Assembly (NCBI RefSeq): GCF_001308875.1
Contig: NZ_KQ465113.1
Span: forward strand, 1-64,000
Length of the DNA stretch: 64,000 bases
Reading direction: 5' to 3'
Source of the DNA: Lysinibacillus sp. ZYM-1
GTDB taxonomy: Bacteria > Bacillota > Bacilli > Bacillales_A > Planococcaceae
Shown piece after piece: positions 10,111 to 21,036 of this stretch (positions are counted from its first letter, which is position 1; each line of letters begins with the position of its first letter). The position numbers and the translations under genes are program-made. The notes below the pieces were generated by a model. It did not search any database and had not been told where the DNA came from. It was given only the letters and a program-made list of their open reading frames with translations.

Positions 10111-10590
10111 ATGGCATTTCAAATGATTTTAAACTTTGTACTTGCCTTTGTATGGATGTTCCTTTCCTCTAATTACACAGCAACCGGCTTTATTATTGGG
10201 TTCTTAATGGGAATCATTCTACTCATAATAATGCGGAGATTCTTCAAGTCTCGTCTTTATATCTATCGCTTATGGGCCCTTTTAAAATTGACTTTGCTGT
10301 TCTTTAAAGAATTAATATTAGCGAATGTGCAGGTTCTAAAAGTAGTGTTAAAGCCTAAATTAGACATGCAGCCTGCCTTTTTTGCTTATCCAACTGTATT
10401 AACCGAAGATTGGGAAATCACTTTATTATCCAGCCTTATTACTTTAACGCCAGGAACTGTAGTTGTACATGTATCTGATGATGCTAAAACACTGTATGTA
10501 CATGCTATTGATATTAGTGATGTGGATGAAGCTGTTGCTTCAATTCGAGATTCATTTGAGAAAGCGATTTTGGAGGTGAGTAAATCATGA
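10111..10590 (+). CDS. mrpE: Na+/H+ antiporter subunit E
   Basis: A 159-residue subunit with N-terminal membrane helices and a soluble C-terminal domain containing the LLSSLITLTPGTVVVHVSDD segment typical of MrpE. It follows mrpD by four bases with AAGGGGGATT as ribosome binding site, and its TGA overlaps the mrpF ATG. Confidence 0.93.
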   Translation: MAFQMILNFVLAFVWMFLSSNYTATGFIIGFLMGIILLIIMRRFFKSRLYIYRLWALLKLTLLFFKELILANVQVLKVVLKPKLDMQPAFFAYPTVLTEDWEITLLSSLITLTPGTVVVHVSDDAKTLYVHAIDISDVDEAVASIRDSFEKAILEVSKS

Positions 10591-10868
10591 CAACTTTTAT
10601 TATTGCGGTCATTGTAGTGATTTGCTTATCGATGATTGCGGTCATTTATCGAATGGTAAAAGGGCCTTCAGCATCTGACCGTGTTGTTGCTTTGGATTCA
10701 CTGGGTGTTTCCCTTATTTCCTTGATTGGACTATTTTCGATATTAGTGGAAACAAGCTTCTTCCTTGAGATTATTTTATTGTTAGCGATTTTATCATTTA
10801 TCGGTACAGTAGCCTTCTCTAAATTCATAGAGAAAGGAGATATCATTAAACGTGACAATTCTCGCTAA
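10587..10868 (+). CDS. mrpF: Na+/H+ antiporter subunit F
   Basis: A 93-residue protein with three helices and the conserved MVKGPSASDRVVALDSLGV motif of MrpF, followed by the LLAILSFIGTVAFSKFIEKGD helix. It overlaps mrpE by four bases and mrpG by 17. Confidence 0.93.
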   Translation: MTTFIIAVIVVICLSMIAVIYRMVKGPSASDRVVALDSLGVSLISLIGLFSILVETSFFLEIILLLAILSFIGTVAFSKFIEKGDIIKRDNSR

Positions 10869-11220
10869 TAGTTTAGTTATCTTTTTCATTTCTATTGGAG
10901 TAATTTTCATTGTCGTCACAGCTATTGGACTTGTTCGCTTACCTGATTTATATACACGGGCACATGCTGCTTCAAAAAGTGCTACACTTGGTGTCATGTG
11001 TGTATTGATAGGTGTATTCTTTCACTTTTGGCTGATTGAAGATCATTTCAATCCACGTATATTACTGGGAATATTATTCCTCTTTATCACTGGCCCTGTT
11101 GGGGGACATATTATGACTCGCTCTTCCTATATCGCTGGTGTAAAGCCTTGGAAAGGGACAGTACGTGATGAATTAGGTCCTGAAATTGACAGAATGAAAA
11201 AAGAACAAGGTGTGAAATAA
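10852..11220 (+). CDS. mrpG: Na+/H+ antiporter subunit G
   Basis: The last gene of the operon: 122 residues, three helices, with the MrpG signature GLVRLPDLYTRAHAASKSATLG. The start is a GTG inside mrpF behind AAAGGAGAT. The hydrophilic C-terminus is cytoplasmic-like. All seven subunits are present and intact, so the complex should be functional. Confidence 0.93.
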   Translation: MTILANSLVIFFISIGVIFIVVTAIGLVRLPDLYTRAHAASKSATLGVMCVLIGVFFHFWLIEDHFNPRILLGILFLFITGPVGGHIMTRSSYIAGVKPWKGTVRDELGPEIDRMKKEQGVK

Positions 11221-11227
11221 AACATAT

Positions 11228-11266
11228 AAAAAATCTGCTCGATCATTCTGAACGAGCAGATTTTTT
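11228..11266. terminator. bidirectional intrinsic terminator
   Basis: A 14-bp perfect stem (AAAAAATCTGCTCG with its complement) and T run separate the mrp operon from the convergent cysC. Confidence 0.9.
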
Positions 11267-11272
11267 GTTTGC

Positions 11273-11866
11273 TTAAATATATCCCTTAGCAGTTAAAATA
11301 CTTATTAGCTGTTCCACACATTCTTCAATGGTATGGTGTTCTGTATCTAAAATAATTTCAGGATTTTCTGGTTCTTCATAAGGAGCGCTAATACCTGTAA
11401 AATTAGCAATTTCTGCATTTCTTGCTTTTTTATATAGACCCTTTGGATCCCGTTTTTCACATGTTTCTACTGAGCACTTTACAAAGACTTCAATAAATTC
11501 GCCATCTTCGACAAGCGTACGGACCACCTGACGATCTTCTCGATAAGGCGAGATAAATGCCGTTAACACAATTTGACCGCTTTCTATAAATAACTTTGAA
11601 ACTTCTCCTATTCGACGAATGTTTTCTTTTCGCCCTACCTCATCAAAGCCTAAATCCTTATTTAAGCCATGACGGACATTATCGCCATCCAACACAAACG
11701 CTTGGTTGCCCCTTTCATATAATTGACGGGCGAAAGCATTGGCTACGGATGATTTTCCTGAGGCAGATAAACCCGTAAACCATAAAATAAAACTTTGGTG
11801 TTTATTATGGGATCGACGCTCCTCTTTCGTAATGGACGCTTCATGCCAAACAATATTCGAACTCAT
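11273..11866 (-). CDS. cysC: adenylylsulfate (APS) kinase
   Basis: Phosphorylates APS to PAPS with ATP in sulfate activation. The P-loop GLSASGKS is followed by [15 protein letters not shown] and RIGEVSKLF, the APS-binding segments, and by the lid residues near SPYREDR. It is 197 residues, the usual size. It is the last gene of cysH-cysP-sat-cysC and its ATG overlaps the sat stop by four bases. Confidence 0.95.
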   Translation of the reverse strand: MSSNIVWHEASITKEERRSHNKHQSFILWFTGLSASGKSSVANAFARQLYERGNQAFVLDGDNVRHGLNKDLGFDEVGRKENIRRIGEVSKLFIESGQIVLTAFISPYREDRQVVRTLVEDGEFIEVFVKCSVETCEKRDPKGLYKKARNAEIANFTGISAPYEEPENPEIILDTEHHTIEECVEQLISILTAKGYI

Positions 11867-13002
11867 TTGACTACCTCCTTCTGCATGCCTTTAATTAATA
11901 CATCTACTACCTCTTTACGGCTGAATGTACTAGGTGGCACTTCTCCATTGCGAAGCATCTCTCGTACTTTTGTTCCTGATAAAATAATATGGGCAGAGCT
12001 ATCGTGCGGACAAGTTTTTGTCGTAGCCATCCCTTCACATTGCTGACAATAAAAACTATGCTCGAACTTTAATGGGACAATCCCTAATTCGTCTTTCGTA
12101 AACTGTTCGAAGATCTTTTGGGCGTCATACGTGCCATAGTAATCCCCTACACCTGCATGGTCTCGGCCGACGATAAAATGTGTGCAGCCATAATTTTTCC
12201 TTACAAGTGCATGGAAAATGGCCTCCCTTGGTCCTGCGTAACGCATAGCAGCCGGAAATACACCCAATTGTACACGATTTTCAGGATAGTAATTTTTTAA
12301 TAGAATCTCATAGCTCTCCATGCGGATAGTCGCAGATACATCATCCGATTTTGTTTCACCAACAAGAGGGTTTAAAAATAAACCATCAATCGTTTCAAGT
12401 GCTGCCTTTTGGATATATTCATGTGCTCGATGCACTGGGTTACGCGTTTGAAAGCCAACAATTGTTTGCCATCCCTTTTCAGCAAATAAATGACGGGTTT
12501 CCACTGGATCAAATGAATACGTAGGAAACTTTTGTGCAAGACGTTTGATTAAGGTGATTTTTCCTCCGACATAAATAGCAGGACGTTCATGTAATTTGTG
12601 AACCCCAGGATGTGCTAGATCCTCAGTACCATATACAAGTAATGCCTCTTTTCGCTTATTCGGCTCAAAAATATCAGCCACCTGAATGACACCATAAGTT
12701 TCACCTTGATAGACTAATTTTACCTCTTCATCAGGTTGTAATGTCGCTGCTTTCTCTTCCGTCACAGGGAGGGTAATTGGAATACTCCATACTATGCCTG
12801 ATGCTAATCGACTTTTTTCCACCACTGATTCATAATCTGCTTGTGTTAAAAAGCCTTCGATGGGACTATAACCACCTATGGCAATTAACTCTAAATCACT
12901 CAAAGAAATGGCATCCAGCTCTATCTCCTTATGAATAGATGTCATATCCTTTTCGGGATGAAAAGCTTGCACAAGAAACCCTCCATGTGGTTGTAAACTC
13001 AT
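11863..13002 (-). CDS. sat: sulfate adenylyltransferase (ATP sulfurylase)
   Basis: Makes APS from ATP and sulfate. The catalytic motifs [12 protein letters not shown] (QxRNP and HxxH) and [12 protein letters not shown] are intact, followed by a CQQCEGM segment and [12 protein letters not shown]. This is the single-chain bacterial/fungal type at 379 residues without a fused kinase domain. GGAGGAGATT precedes the ATG. The gap to the upstream cysP is 90 bp and contains no clear terminator. Confidence 0.95.
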   Translation of the reverse strand: MSLQPHGGFLVQAFHPEKDMTSIHKEIELDAISLSDLELIAIGGYSPIEGFLTQADYESVVEKSRLASGIVWSIPITLPVTEEKAATLQPDEEVKLVYQGETYGVIQVADIFEPNKRKEALLVYGTEDLAHPGVHKLHERPAIYVGGKITLIKRLAQKFPTYSFDPVETRHLFAEKGWQTIVGFQTRNPVHRAHEYIQKAALETIDGLFLNPLVGETKSDDVSATIRMESYEILLKNYYPENRVQLGVFPAAMRYAGPREAIFHALVRKNYGCTHFIVGRDHAGVGDYYGTYDAQKIFEQFTKDELGIVPLKFEHSFYCQQCEGMATTKTCPHDSSAHIILSGTKVREMLRNGEVPPSTFSRKEVVDVLIKGMQKEVVK

Positions 13003-13092
13003 ATAATCTCCTCCTAATTCTAGTTAAATACTAAGTTTAATAGTTGAAATGTATGAAAGATCAAAATCAATGATGTTGTAACACTAGTAAAA

Positions 13093-14157
13093 TTAAATAC
13101 CCTCTCCTGCATCATATATGGATTGCTCTTCTTCTCGCATTGTACGCATTAAACTAATAACACCAAGCGTTCCAACAATAATGCTGCCATTCAAAATAAT
13201 CGCATAAAGATCTTTTTCTAAAAACAACTGCACTAAAAAATAAGAAATAGCTAACGAAAAAATTGGTGATACAACCCAAATACGAATAATTTTTTTCACG
13301 ATATGCTTGTGGAAAATTTGTTTTCCATTCTTCGCCATCCCTATCCCAATAATAGAAGAAGATGTTACTTGTGTTAACGGTACTGGAAGTCCAAAAATTG
13401 AGCTTATACCAACAAGAAGCGCACCCGTACTTGAAATTAAAATCCCTTCTGCCTTTTGAAAACGAATAATCTTTTTACCGTTTGTTTCAAGAACTCGTTT
13501 TCCAAGTAGGATGGCCCCTAACGCCACAAATGCACCACCCAGCATAATGCCCATAGAAACGTCCATCATCCCCGCACCAACTAGCGGTCCAACTGCATTG
13601 GCAACGTTATTCATACCTGCCGAAAAAGCTTCAAAAAATCCTGCTAATACTAGTAGTAAAGTTAAAATTGGACGATCTTTTAGTAATCCCCTGTGTTGTA
13701 ATTTATATAATAGCTTCCCAAATATAAGGGCAATAACAAAGGCTATAAGTGGTACAATGACCCAAAAGGTTATGATGACAAGCAAAGAATTGACGTATAA
13801 CACTTTATATGCCATTCCCACACCAACGACTGCCCCAACAGTAACTTCACTCGTAGATAAGGGAATGCCTAAAAGATTGGCAAAAAATAAACTACTTGTT
13901 GCAGAAATCAAAATAATGATGACAATCTTCACTGTAATATACTCCTGAGGCATAATGCCTGAGCTAATCGTTTTGACAACTTCTCCTCCGCCTAAAACTG
14001 CTCCACTATAAACGCCTATTGCGCATAACAGTAATGCTTGCCATGCCTTTTTTATAGCACCTGCCCCGTAAGCAACTCCCATTGAAGCTGCTGCTCCACT
14101 TGCACCTATATTCATTGCAAAAAATAAACTAATCGCTATGGCAAAATATTCAAGCAT
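13093..14157 (-). CDS. cysP: PiT-family sulfate permease
   Basis: A 354-residue integral membrane protein of the inorganic phosphate transporter superfamily, with the duplicated signature (FFAMNIGASGAAASMGVAYGAGA near the N-terminus; FSAGMNNVANAVGPLVGAGM in the second half). Its place between cysH and sat matches B. subtilis CysP, an experimentally known sulfate permease of this family, so sulfate is the likely substrate. It starts 12 bp after cysH behind GAGGAG. Confidence 0.88.
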   Translation of the reverse strand: MLEYFAIAISLFFAMNIGASGAAASMGVAYGAGAIKKAWQALLLCAIGVYSGAVLGGGEVVKTISSGIMPQEYITVKIVIIILISATSSLFFANLLGIPLSTSEVTVGAVVGVGMAYKVLYVNSLLVIITFWVIVPLIAFVIALIFGKLLYKLQHRGLLKDRPILTLLLVLAGFFEAFSAGMNNVANAVGPLVGAGMMDVSMGIMLGGAFVALGAILLGKRVLETNGKKIIRFQKAEGILISSTGALLVGISSIFGLPVPLTQVTSSSIIGIGMAKNGKQIFHKHIVKKIIRIWVVSPIFSLAISYFLVQLFLEKDLYAIILNGSIIVGTLGVISLMRTMREEEQSIYDAGEGI

Positions 14158-14169
14158 GACATAACTCCT

Positions 14170-14871
14170 CTATTCATGTAGCCCACATTCCGTTTTACCA
14201 GAACCTTGCCATCGACCAGAACGTAAATCATCCATCGTAAACGCCGGTTTTGTACAATGCTCACAACCGATACTTGGATAACCTTGATCATGCAAGGGAT
14301 TGTATGGCAAATTGTGCTTTGAGACATATCGCCAGACATCCTTCCAAGTCCAATGGATAAGTGGACAAACTTTAATCGACTTAAATTTATCATCACGATT
14401 AAGAAAATTTGTCTGTTGACGTGTTGGCGATTGTTCACGACGTAAACCAGATATCCAAGCCTTTGTACCTGACAGAGCTTCATGTAAAGGCTTAATCTTG
14501 CGAATATCACAACATTGATTTGGATTTGACTTCCATAGTTCATGACCATATTGAACCGCTTGTTGTTCTAGTGTAAGTGCAGGCTTCTTCATAACAATGT
14601 TTAATTGTGGATATTTTTCTTTTACTTGATTGATCGTTTCATAAGTTTCTTTAAAATGGACATCTGTATCTAAAAAGACAATGGTTGCATCTGGCCTCAC
14701 CTTAGAAATGAGATCAATTAAGACTATGCCCTCAACCCCAAAACTACAGGCATAAACTATTTCATCTCCATACTCTTGATAGCTCCACTGTAGAACCTCT
14801 AATGCTCCCTTATACGTATCATCCACTTGAAAATTAATGTTTGGTTCTTGCCAATTTGCATGTGTTAACAT
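14170..14871 (-). CDS. cysH: phosphoadenylyl/adenylylsulfate reductase
   Basis: Reduces activated sulfate to sulfite using thioredoxin. Residues near the N-terminus form the nucleotide-binding loop ([14 protein letters not shown]). [10 protein letters not shown] and [10 protein letters not shown] provide the two cysteine pairs that bind a [4Fe-4S] cluster in APS-type reductases, and TECGLHE is the catalytic C-terminal tail. The cluster cysteines suggest APS use, as in B. subtilis, although cysC is also encoded. It is the first gene of its operon, preceded by an attenuator-type leader. Confidence 0.94.
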   Translation of the reverse strand: MLTHANWQEPNINFQVDDTYKGALEVLQWSYQEYGDEIVYACSFGVEGIVLIDLISKVRPDATIVFLDTDVHFKETYETINQVKEKYPQLNIVMKKPALTLEQQAVQYGHELWKSNPNQCCDIRKIKPLHEALSGTKAWISGLRREQSPTRQQTNFLNRDDKFKSIKVCPLIHWTWKDVWRYVSKHNLPYNPLHDQGYPSIGCEHCTKPAFTMDDLRSGRWQGSGKTECGLHE

Positions 14872-14889
14872 TGAATCCCCCTCATAGCG

Positions 14890-14961
14890 AAAAAAGGCGT
14901 TCTAACAAACGACACAAAAAAACATGTCTTTGTTAAAACGCCTCTAGTTTGACTAGCCAGC
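14890..14961 (-). promoter_or_regulatory. cysH leader: conserved small hairpin overlapping a terminator (copy A)
   Basis: On the minus strand, GCTGG, a 4-bp CTAG/CTAG stem with loop TCAAA, and AGGC (14940-14961) run directly into a long terminator stem (AGGCGTT ... AACGCCT, then TTTTTT; 14890-14943). The AGGC would pair with GCT in the small hairpin or with GCCT in the terminator, so the two are mutually exclusive. A further 7-bp helix (AACGATT/AATCGTT) lies upstream at 14971-15013. The layout predicts transcription attenuation of cysH; the same design precedes sumT and sbp. Confidence 0.7.
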
Positions 14962-15026
14962 TCATTATTCAACGATTGTTCACTAGTAATTGCTACCTCG
15001 TTCTATAATCGTTCTTCTTATTACCA

Positions 15027-15056
15027 AATATATACTAAAGTACACCAAGCAGTCAA
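15027..15056 (-). promoter_or_regulatory. predicted sigma-A promoter of cysH
   Basis: On the minus strand, TTGACT (15051-15056) is followed after 16-18 bp by TATATA/TATATT. Transcription would start near 15020, about 150 bases before cysH, so the helices and terminator lie within the leader RNA. Confidence 0.6.
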
Positions 15057-15167
15057 CTAGGTTTTTGAAATATCTTATGCAATGAACCCACTTTTGACAC
15101 TCTTAGGTGCATAAGATGAATGATATATAGACAATCACAGTTACTTTCAAAATTTTATAATTCCTTG

Positions 15168-15196
15168 TTGACTAATAGGAAATATATGTTTAATGT
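15168..15196 (+). promoter_or_regulatory. predicted sigma-A promoter of the sulfate ABC operon
   Basis: TTGACT (15168-15173), a 17-bp spacer and TAATGT (15191-15196). The start site would be near 15203, placing the hairpin and terminator below inside the leader. Confidence 0.5.
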
Positions 15197-15229
15197 ATTA
15201 CCTAAAGCTTTGACACAAATACTAAAAAT

Positions 15230-15293
15230 GCTGATCAGAGGATCTGAAGGCCGTCTACCCATGATGTTTTGTCATTATGGGGGATGGCCTTTT
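15230..15293 (+). promoter_or_regulatory. sbp leader: small hairpin overlapping a terminator (copy C)
   Basis: GCTGA, a 4-bp stem TCAG/CTGA with loop AGGAT, and AGGC (15230-15251) lead into a terminator whose stem begins with the same AAGGCC and closes with GGCCTTTT (15247-15293). The upper stem differs from the cysH and sumT copies but stays paired, as expected for a conserved RNA structure. Transcription of the sbp operon is probably attenuated here. Confidence 0.55.
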
Positions 15294-15325
15294 GCATTCT
15301 TTGGCCAGAAAGGGAGTGAAATGGA

Positions 15326-16366
15326 ATGAAAAAAAGGAGATATGTTCTGCAATTAATAGTACTACTAACTGTAATAACGTTAACCTTAACAGGATGTGGT
15401 AGCGCTGACTCAAATGAAAATGCAAGTGGAAAATCAGTAGAGCTACTAAATGTATCCTATGATCCAACACGTGAGCTTTACGATGAGTTCAATAAAGATT
15501 TTATAAAAAAGTGGAAGGATGAAACAGGGCAAGATGTTACGATCAAACAATCTCATGGGGGCTCTGGCAAACAAGGTAGAGCTGTGATTGATGGTCTTGA
15601 AGCGGACGTTGTCACGCTTGCTCTCGCCTATGATATTGATGAAATTGCCCAATCTCGTGAACTGTTGAATAAAGATTGGCAAACGGAATTTGACCATAAC
15701 TCTACCCCTTATACATCAACCATTGTCTTTTTAGTACGTAAGGGCAACCCCAAAAATATTCTAGATTGGGATGATCTCATAAAAAAAGACGTATCTGTCA
15801 TTACACCTAATCCAAAAACATCTGGTGGTGCAAGGTGGAACTACTTAGCTGCTTGGGCTTATGCTGGGAAGTTATATAACAATGATGAATCAAAAATAAA
15901 AGAATTTATGAAATCACTTTATAGCAATGTTGAAGTACTAGATTCGGGCGCACGAGGAGCTACAACAACATTTGTTGAACGAAAAATTGGGGATGTCTTA
16001 ATTGCATGGGAAAATGAAGCCTACTTATCACTTCATGAATTAGGTAAGGATGAGTTCGAAATTATAACACCTTCATTAAGTATTTTAGCGGAGCCACCAG
16101 TTGCAGTTGTTGATAAAATCGTGGATAAAAAACGGACACGTGAAGTGGCTGAGGCTTACTTACAGCATTTATATAGCGATAACGGGCAAGAAATTGCTGC
16201 GAAAAATTACTATCGCCCTCGCAGCGAAACTGTTCTAGCCAAATATAAAGATCAATTCCCTCAGCTTGAACTTGTCTCTATTGATGATTTTGGTGGCTGG
16301 ACACAAGCACAAGCCACGCACTTTAAAGATGGTGGTACCTTTGATGAAATCTATGTACCACAATAA
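15326..16366 (+). CDS. sbp: sulfate ABC transporter substrate-binding lipoprotein
   Basis: Captures sulfate outside the membrane for the CysTWA importer. A lipoprotein signal ends in LTLTGC. The mature part shows the Sbp/CysP family pattern: [20 protein letters not shown], then [23 protein letters not shown], the anion-binding region, and [15 protein letters not shown]. The 346 residues are normal. AAAGGGAGTG precedes the ATG. It is the first gene of a four-gene operon divergent from cysH. Confidence 0.93.
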   Translation: MKKRRYVLQLIVLLTVITLTLTGCGSADSNENASGKSVELLNVSYDPTRELYDEFNKDFIKKWKDETGQDVTIKQSHGGSGKQGRAVIDGLEADVVTLALAYDIDEIAQSRELLNKDWQTEFDHNSTPYTSTIVFLVRKGNPKNILDWDDLIKKDVSVITPNPKTSGGARWNYLAAWAYAGKLYNNDESKIKEFMKSLYSNVEVLDSGARGATTTFVERKIGDVLIAWENEAYLSLHELGKDEFEIITPSLSILAEPPVAVVDKIVDKKRTREVAEAYLQHLYSDNGQEIAAKNYYRPRSETVLAKYKDQFPQLELVSIDDFGGWTQAQATHFKDGGTFDEIYVPQ

Positions 16367-16377
16367 GGAGTGTTCTA

Positions 16378-17211
16378 ATGAGTAGTCTAACCCTGACGAA
16401 GAAATCACGTCGAATTATCCCAGGATTTCACCTGTCTCTTGGTTATACGATGCTATATGTAAGCTTACTAGTATTGTTACCACTTTCCATGATATTCATC
16501 CACACTATGTCCTTAAGCTGGACAGCGTTTGTCGATATAATCACGGATCCTCGTGCTGTTGCTTCCTATAAAGTAAGCTTCAGCACAGCTCTAATTGCAG
16601 GTCTATTGAATGTTCTTTTCGGCACAATTATTGCTTGGGTTCTGGTGCGCTACCAGTTCCCCTTTAAAAGAATCATAGATGGATTAGTAGATTTACCCTT
16701 TGCTTTGCCTACTGCTGTAGCTGGGATTGCCTTAACATCGCTTTATGCGCCCAATGGTTGGATTGGCCAATTTTTTGATTTTAAAATTGCCTTTACACCC
16801 CTTGGCATCATTATTGCCTTAACGTTTATTGGGTTACCTTTTGTTGTACGGACAGTACAGCCAGTATTGCAAAATATTAGTGCTGAAGTCGAGGAGGCTT
16901 CTGCTAGCCTTGGAGCGAATCGTTTACAAACTTTTCGAAAGGTCATTCTACCCGAGTTGCTACCAGCGATATTAACGGGCTTTTCATTAGCCTTTGCTCG
17001 AGCACTAGGCGAGTATGGCTCTGTTGTTTTCATTGCTGGAAATATGCCTATGAAAACAGAAATTACACCTTTAATTATTATGACTAAGCTTGAGCAATAT
17101 GATTATGCTGGCGCCACTGCAATTGCAGTAGTAATGCTTGTTACGTCATTTATTTTATTATTTACAATCAACATCATACAATGGCTAGCCAATCGTCGCT
17201 TTGTACATTAG
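16378..17211 (+). CDS. cysT: sulfate ABC transporter permease CysT (CysU)
   Basis: An inner-membrane permease with about six helices. It has the [16 protein letters not shown] segment and the ATPase-contact EAA loop ([30 protein letters not shown]) typical of CysT. It follows sbp by 11 bp with AAGGAGTG as ribosome binding site. It should pair with CysW in the channel. Confidence 0.93.
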   Translation: MSSLTLTKKSRRIIPGFHLSLGYTMLYVSLLVLLPLSMIFIHTMSLSWTAFVDIITDPRAVASYKVSFSTALIAGLLNVLFGTIIAWVLVRYQFPFKRIIDGLVDLPFALPTAVAGIALTSLYAPNGWIGQFFDFKIAFTPLGIIIALTFIGLPFVVRTVQPVLQNISAEVEEASASLGANRLQTFRKVILPELLPAILTGFSLAFARALGEYGSVVFIAGNMPMKTEITPLIIMTKLEQYDYAGATAIAVVMLVTSFILLFTINIIQWLANRRFVH

Positions 17212-17221
17212 GAGGAGCTAT

Positions 17222-18094
17222 ATGGAACAATCAACATTTATTCAACAGGCTAGTACTGAAAAAAATAAAGTTACTAAGTCTGCCGCCTTACAAGAGCCTC
17301 GTTTTATTCGCTATACACTCACATTTATTGCTTTAGCCTTTTTAGCTTTTTTTATCGTACTACCATTAGCTTCAATTTTTATCACAGCCTTTCAAAAAGG
17401 TGTGGATGTTTACTTGGCAGCTATTACACATCCAGATGCATTAGCTGCTATTAAACTCACTTTAATGGTCGTAGCTATTGCCGTACCGCTAAATGCGATC
17501 TTTGGTGTGATGGCTGCTTGGACACTTACAAAATTTAATTTTAAGGGGAAAAATCTTTTACTAACCATTGTTGATTTACCTTTTGCAGTCTCCCCTGTTA
17601 TCGCGGGTTTGGTGTTTATTTTATTATTTGGGTCACAGGGATTATTTGGTGATTGGTTATTCGCTAATGATATTAAAATTGTTTTTGCTCTACCAGGTAT
17701 TGTCCTTGCAACTATATTTGTCACATTGCCATTTGTTGCTCGTGAATTAATACCGCTGATGCAAGCACAGGGTACTTCTGAGGAGGAGGCGTCCATTTCA
17801 CTTGGTGGAAGTGGCTTTAAGACATTTTGGTATGTCACATTACCGAACATTAAATGGGGTTTATTTTATGGTTTGATATTATGTAATGCACGCGCCATAG
17901 GAGAATTTGGTGCTGTATCAGTAGTATCAGGTCATATACGAGGCATGACCAATACAATGCCACTCCATATTGAAATTCTCTATAATGAATATCAATTTTC
18001 AGCTGCATTTGCTGTTGCATCTTTAATGAGTGTCATGGCCATCTTTACATTAATTTTAAAAGACATTATTGCATGGAAGTCAAAATCAAGTTAA
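17222..18094 (+). CDS. cysW: sulfate ABC transporter permease CysW
   Basis: The second permease: six helices, [16 protein letters not shown] and an EAA loop ([31 protein letters not shown]). An in-frame TTG 21 bases upstream lies before the AGGAGGAGC site, so the ATG at 17222 is the real start. The gap to cysT is 10 bp. Confidence 0.93.
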   Translation: MEQSTFIQQASTEKNKVTKSAALQEPRFIRYTLTFIALAFLAFFIVLPLASIFITAFQKGVDVYLAAITHPDALAAIKLTLMVVAIAVPLNAIFGVMAAWTLTKFNFKGKNLLLTIVDLPFAVSPVIAGLVFILLFGSQGLFGDWLFANDIKIVFALPGIVLATIFVTLPFVARELIPLMQAQGTSEEEASISLGGSGFKTFWYVTLPNIKWGLFYGLILCNARAIGEFGAVSVVSGHIRGMTNTMPLHIEILYNEYQFSAAFAVASLMSVMAIFTLILKDIIAWKSKSS

Positions 18095-18109
18095 AAGGAG
18101 ATGGTCAAA

Positions 18110-19180
18110 ATGAGTATTCAAATTCAAAATGTATCAAAAAAGTATGGATCTTTTCAAGCATTAGAGGACATTTCTATTCATATTCAGTCAGGTGAACTTG
18201 TCGCATTGCTCGGTCCTTCTGGATCAGGAAAAACCTCTTTATTACGTGTCATTGCAGGGCTGGAAACCGCCGATACAGGTGATATCTTTTTTGATGGATA
18301 TTCCATGACGGATCGGCATCCAAAGGAACGTAATGTAGGCTTTGTATTTCAACATTATGCCCTATTTCGCCATATGACTGTCTTTGATAATGTCGCTTAT
18401 GGGCTGAAGGTTCGCCCCCGAAAAACTAGGCCTTCTAAGCAGGAGATACATGACAAAGTGATGGAATTACTACAATTAGTTAAACTCGAAAATTTCTCCG
18501 ATCGTTATCCCACACAGCTCTCAGGTGGACAGAGACAACGTGTAGCTTTAGCGAGAGCACTTGCTGTAGAGCCTAAAGTTCTTTTACTAGATGAGCCATT
18601 CGGGGCACTCGATGCAAAAGTACGTAAGGAGTTGCGTCGATGGCTGCGAAAGTTACACGATGATTTTCATATTACAAGTATTTTTGTTACGCATGATCAA
18701 GAGGAAGCATTGGATGTAGCAGATCGTATTGTTGTCATGAACAATGGTAAAATAGAGCAAATCGGGAGTCCTGATGAAGTCTATACAAATCCCAAAAGTC
18801 CATTTGTCTATGATTTTTTAGGCAATGTCAATCTTTTTAAAGGACGCTTACATAACGGTAAGCTGATGCACGGAGAAGTTGCACTTGATGTGCCTGATGT
18901 GCAAACACATACAGAAGATAATGTGATTGCTTATGTTCGCCCTCATGATATACAGATAGAAAAAGTGAGTGTTCCAGGTACGGTTCCTGTCCAAATAAAT
19001 CATATCCATTTGCTAGGACCTATTGTCCAAATTGAGCTACGCCGTGAAGATCTTGATGAATTTTTAGAGGCTGAATTATCAAAAGAACAGTTCCTTCATC
19101 TTCACCTTAAAGTTGGTGATCATGTATTTGTTAGGCCCAAACAATTAAAAGTCTTCATACCTGAAGATTACTCCATCTAA
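18110..19180 (+). CDS. cysA: sulfate ABC transporter ATP-binding protein
   Basis: Powers sulfate import. It has Walker A (GPSGSGKTS), Q-loop ([22 protein letters not shown]), signature [15 protein letters not shown], Walker B ([12 protein letters not shown]) and the switch histidine in [12 protein letters not shown]-terminal regulatory TOBE-like domain follows. An ATG three codons upstream is buried in the AAAGGAGAT site, so the second ATG is chosen. Confidence 0.94.
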   Translation: MSIQIQNVSKKYGSFQALEDISIHIQSGELVALLGPSGSGKTSLLRVIAGLETADTGDIFFDGYSMTDRHPKERNVGFVFQHYALFRHMTVFDNVAYGLKVRPRKTRPSKQEIHDKVMELLQLVKLENFSDRYPTQLSGGQRQRVALARALAVEPKVLLLDEPFGALDAKVRKELRRWLRKLHDDFHITSIFVTHDQEEALDVADRIVVMNNGKIEQIGSPDEVYTNPKSPFVYDFLGNVNLFKGRLHNGKLMHGEVALDVPDVQTHTEDNVIAYVRPHDIQIEKVSVPGTVPVQINHIHLLGPIVQIELRREDLDEFLEAELSKEQFLHLHLKVGDHVFVRPKQLKVFIPEDYSI

Positions 19181-19218
19181 AAAACCATGTAGCAAAAAAA
19201 TTTTGCTACATGGTTTTT
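19179..19218. terminator. bidirectional intrinsic terminator
   Basis: A 17-bp inverted repeat (AAAACCATGTAGCAAAA and its complement) with a 3-base loop sits between convergent cysA and cysI and is flanked by A and T runs. Confidence 0.92.
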
Positions 19219-19220
19219 AT

Positions 19221-20939
19221 TTATATATGAAATTCTCTACCATCATAAACGGCTGTCACATATCCAGCACGAATCACAAAATCGCCAAAATGCTCATCCT
19301 CTAAACGTTCCTTCGCATAATGTATAAGAATTGGTCGAAGTTCCGCTAGTATCTCTTCTTCACCAATATTTTCACGATAGATTTTATTCAATCGATTACC
19401 AGTAAAACTTGCCCCTAGATATAAATTGTATTTCCCAGGACCTTTACCGATAAAGCCTATTTCAGCCATCGCTGCGCGTGAACAGCCATTTGGACAGCCC
19501 GACATACGAATTACAATTTCTGTATCATTTAACCCTGTTTCATCGATGATTGTTTCAATTTTAGTAATAAGAGAAGGCAAATAACGCTCTGCTTCCGCCA
19601 TCGCTAAACCACAAGTAGGTAAGGATACACAGGCAATGGAATTTCGGCGCAATGCAGAATAATGTGCACCATCCGTCAACTTATATTGATCTATAATAGC
19701 CTCAATCTTTTTCCTCTTCTGTGGTGTTACATTTCCAATCATTAAATTCTGGTTAGGCGTTAAACGGAAATCACCTGTATGCACCTTAGCTATTTCACGT
19801 AACCCTGTTAACAGCTGATAATCTTCAAAATCTTTAATACGGCCATTTTGAATAAATAACGTATAATGCCATTTACCCTCTGCCCCTTTAATCCAACCGA
19901 ACTCATCCCCTGTACGTTCAAACGTATAAGGACGTGCTTCTTGAATGCTCCAACCCAAACGTCGCGTTAGTTCTTCGTTAAACCATTCTAGTCCTTTAAC
20001 ATCAATCGTATATTTGAAACGTGCATTTTTACGGACAGAGCGATTCCCATAATCTCTCTGAATGGTAATAATCTTTTCCGCTGTTTCCAATAGTCTATCC
20101 GGCGTAATAAAGCCAATTTCACGTGCAAGCTGTGGATAGGTAGTATGATCACCATGCGTCATGCCCATTCCTCCACCAACAGCTACATTAAAACCAATAA
20201 GCTGTTGATCTTCTACGATAGCGATAAATCCGATATCTTGCGAAAAAACATCGACATCATTACTTGGAGGAATCGCAATGGCAATTTTAAATTTACGTGG
20301 CAAATATTGTGCTCCATAAATCGGTTCAATTTCTTCATCCTGACTGTCTATTACCTTTTCTCCATCTAACCATAATTCATGGTATGCACGTGTACGCGGT
20401 AGTAAATGCTCACTTAGTTTAGCAGACCAGTTATAAACTTCTTCATGTAATGCTGACTGATTTGGATTTACATTACACATGACATTACGGTTTACATCCC
20501 CGCAGGCAGCAAGAGAATCCAATAACACTTCATTCATTTCTTGCATATATTTTTTAACATTCCATTTTAAAATGCCATGTACTTGAAATGCTTGACGTGT
20601 TGTTAGTTTTAAGGAGCCATTGCCATACTTTCTAGCCATTTCATCCATTACAAGCCATTGCGCTGGGGTAGCCGCTCCTCCAGGTGTTCGTACGCGTACC
20701 ATGAATTGATAGGCAGGCTCTAGTTTTTGGCGTTGTCGTTCATTGCGAAGATCTCGGTCATCCTGTAGGTAACTACCATGGAATTTCATTAAACGATTGT
20801 CATCTTCGGGAATACCTGAACTTAATGGGTCGTTCATAGTCCGTTCAAGTGTCCCACGAAGATAATTACTTTCGGTCTTAATACGCTCTACATCACTTGG
20901 TTTCCCAGACTGTGGAGGCAAAACAATTTTCTCTGTCAT
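19221..20939 (-). CDS. cysI: sulfite reductase (NADPH) hemoprotein beta subunit
   Basis: Reduces sulfite to sulfide with six electrons delivered by CysJ. The siroheme/[4Fe-4S] ligands are in [16 protein letters not shown] and [16 protein letters not shown] (CxxxxxC and CxxxC). [36 protein letters not shown] is the family N-terminal half. Length 572 is typical. AAAGGAGCG precedes the ATG. It is the last gene of sumT-sirB-yezD-cysJ-cysI. Confidence 0.95.
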   Translation of the reverse strand: MTEKIVLPPQSGKPSDVERIKTESNYLRGTLERTMNDPLSSGIPEDDNRLMKFHGSYLQDDRDLRNERQRQKLEPAYQFMVRVRTPGGAATPAQWLVMDEMARKYGNGSLKLTTRQAFQVHGILKWNVKKYMQEMNEVLLDSLAACGDVNRNVMCNVNPNQSALHEEVYNWSAKLSEHLLPRTRAYHELWLDGEKVIDSQDEEIEPIYGAQYLPRKFKIAIAIPPSNDVDVFSQDIGFIAIVEDQQLIGFNVAVGGGMGMTHGDHTTYPQLAREIGFITPDRLLETAEKIITIQRDYGNRSVRKNARFKYTIDVKGLEWFNEELTRRLGWSIQEARPYTFERTGDEFGWIKGAEGKWHYTLFIQNGRIKDFEDYQLLTGLREIAKVHTGDFRLTPNQNLMIGNVTPQKRKKIEAIIDQYKLTDGAHYSALRRNSIACVSLPTCGLAMAEAERYLPSLITKIETIIDETGLNDTEIVIRMSGCPNGCSRAAMAEIGFIGKGPGKYNLYLGASFTGNRLNKIYRENIGEEEILAELRPILIHYAKERLEDEHFGDFVIRAGYVTAVYDGREFHI

Positions 20940-21036
20940 TCTTTATCGCTCCTTTAATCCATTACACCTCTCCAGAGGATTCGCTTGCTAGCAAATAGTA
21001 ATCTTCCTACGAGGAAGGTTTTTGTTCCGAATACAG

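Noticed and set aside
14872-15325. SAM-I (S-box) or T-box riboswitch before cysH/sbp
   Set aside because: Sulfur operons of Bacillales are often under S-box or T-box control, so I looked for the S-box GAGGGA/GGCAACC core and the T-box GGNACCGCG core in these leaders. Neither is present.
20940-21036. Short hairpins in the cysJ-cysI gap as a terminator or attenuator
   Set aside because: The stems are only 4-5 bp (for example CTTCC/GGAAG) and no T run follows on the coding strand.
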